Of a DNA stretch of 6,078 nt, positions 5,863 through 6,078 are shown piece by piece. Position numbers and translations under genes: made by a program. The stretch lies in contig JAQNCU010000190.1 in assembly GCA_029077775.1 (NCBI GenBank), forward strand, positions 1 to 6,078, in the 5' to 3' direction. Each line of letters starts with the position of its first letter. Within the stretch, counting starts at the first letter, position 1. This DNA comes from Acidocella sp. GTDB taxonomy: Bacteria; Pseudomonadota; Alphaproteobacteria; Acetobacterales; Acetobacteraceae. Under the pieces are notes generated by a model, which saw only the letters and a program-made list of their open reading frames with translations, ran no database searches and was not told the origin of the DNA.

Positions 5863-6078
5863 TCATCTCCTTTGAAATTCCGGCGCGGTCAGTAACAGCG
5901 TCATCGCCTCCCGGCGGGAGCCCGCATTGGCAATGGCCTGGGCGGTGGCCGGGCGCAGCAGGCCGCCCAGGGCGTTTTGCGCGATATCTGCCGGTTGCGC
6001 GCCATCGGGGCCAAAATCCACCCGGGCGGCGTAATTATACGCCCAACTCACCCGCGCCATCATCGCCGCACCATTATC
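5863..6078 (-). CDS. DUF1800 family protein, C-terminal fragment
   Basis: Only the last 71 codons are in the window. The frame is open to the right edge and reads DNGAAMMARVSW before the methionines near 6061-6063, so the first methionine seen is internal, not a start. The visible part is a helical segment followed by the ending LLLTAPEFQRR. An ending of this type (a leucine-rich helix, then SPEFQRR or similar) is typical of DUF1800 proteins, large exported proteins (usually about 450-600 residues) of unknown function. Assignment rests on this C-terminal signature and on the DUF1501 gene directly downstream, its usual partner. The stop TGA (5863-5865) is 2 nt from the chosen DUF1501 start. 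Confidence 0.8.
   Translation of the reverse strand, partial: DNGAAMMARVSWAYNYAARVDFGPDGAQPADIAQNALGGLLRPATAQAIANAGSRREAMTLLLTAPEFQRR
5867..5871 (-). promoter_or_regulatory. Ribosome binding site deciding the DUF1501 start
   Basis: AGGAG on the minus strand lies within the last codons of the DUF1800 gene (around the terminal Arg-Arg). It is 6 nt from the ATG at 5858-5860 but has zero spacing to the ATG at 5864-5866. This favours the downstream start and suggests translation re-initiates as ribosomes finish the DUF1800 message. Confidence 0.65.

Overview
The window is compact, GC-rich chromosomal DNA with seven protein genes and very little non-coding sequence. No RNA gene, insertion sequence, CRISPR array or integrase was seen. 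The set of genes (a short bacterial-type Psd, a type II PssA, a single-pass Ig-like/LysM protein of a kind common in alphaproteobacteria, a LOG-family hydrolase, and a DUF1800/DUF1501 pair) points to an alphaproteobacterium. Rhodospirillales or Acetobacteraceae is my best guess; this is inferred from protein style and base composition, not from a search.

Layout, left to right. Positions 1-1406 (minus) hold a major facilitator transporter whose C-terminal end lies beyond the left edge. A gap of about 100 bp carries its likely promoter and ribosome binding site. Positions 1509-3943 (minus) are a tight three-gene operon transcribed right to left: an envelope-anchored Ig-like/LysM protein, then psd, then pssA. 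The gaps are 3 nt and a 4-nt overlap. A 140-bp divergent intergenic region follows (3944-4083). Positions 4084-4653 (plus) encode a LOG-family (TIGR00730) Rossmann-fold protein, the only gene on the plus strand. Its stop lies one base from the stop of the convergent DUF1501 gene (4655-5860, minus), which carries a Tat-type signal and follows directly behind the 3' end of a DUF1800 gene cut by the right edge (5863-6078).

How the genes work together. PssA makes phosphatidylserine from CDP-diacylglycerol and serine, and Psd decarboxylates it to phosphatidylethanolamine, so the central operon encodes both committed steps of PE synthesis. Its promoter-proximal gene encodes a protein predicted to reach from the inner membrane to peptidoglycan, which ties the operon to envelope construction. 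DUF1800 and DUF1501 are a well-known gene pair for exported proteins of unknown function. The transporter and the LOG protein look like independent neighbours.

I found no convincing undescribed system. The points worth a second look are modest: the LysM/psd/pssA coupling, the start sites of three genes, an unusually short Tat hydrophobic region, and the convergent stop codons one base apart.
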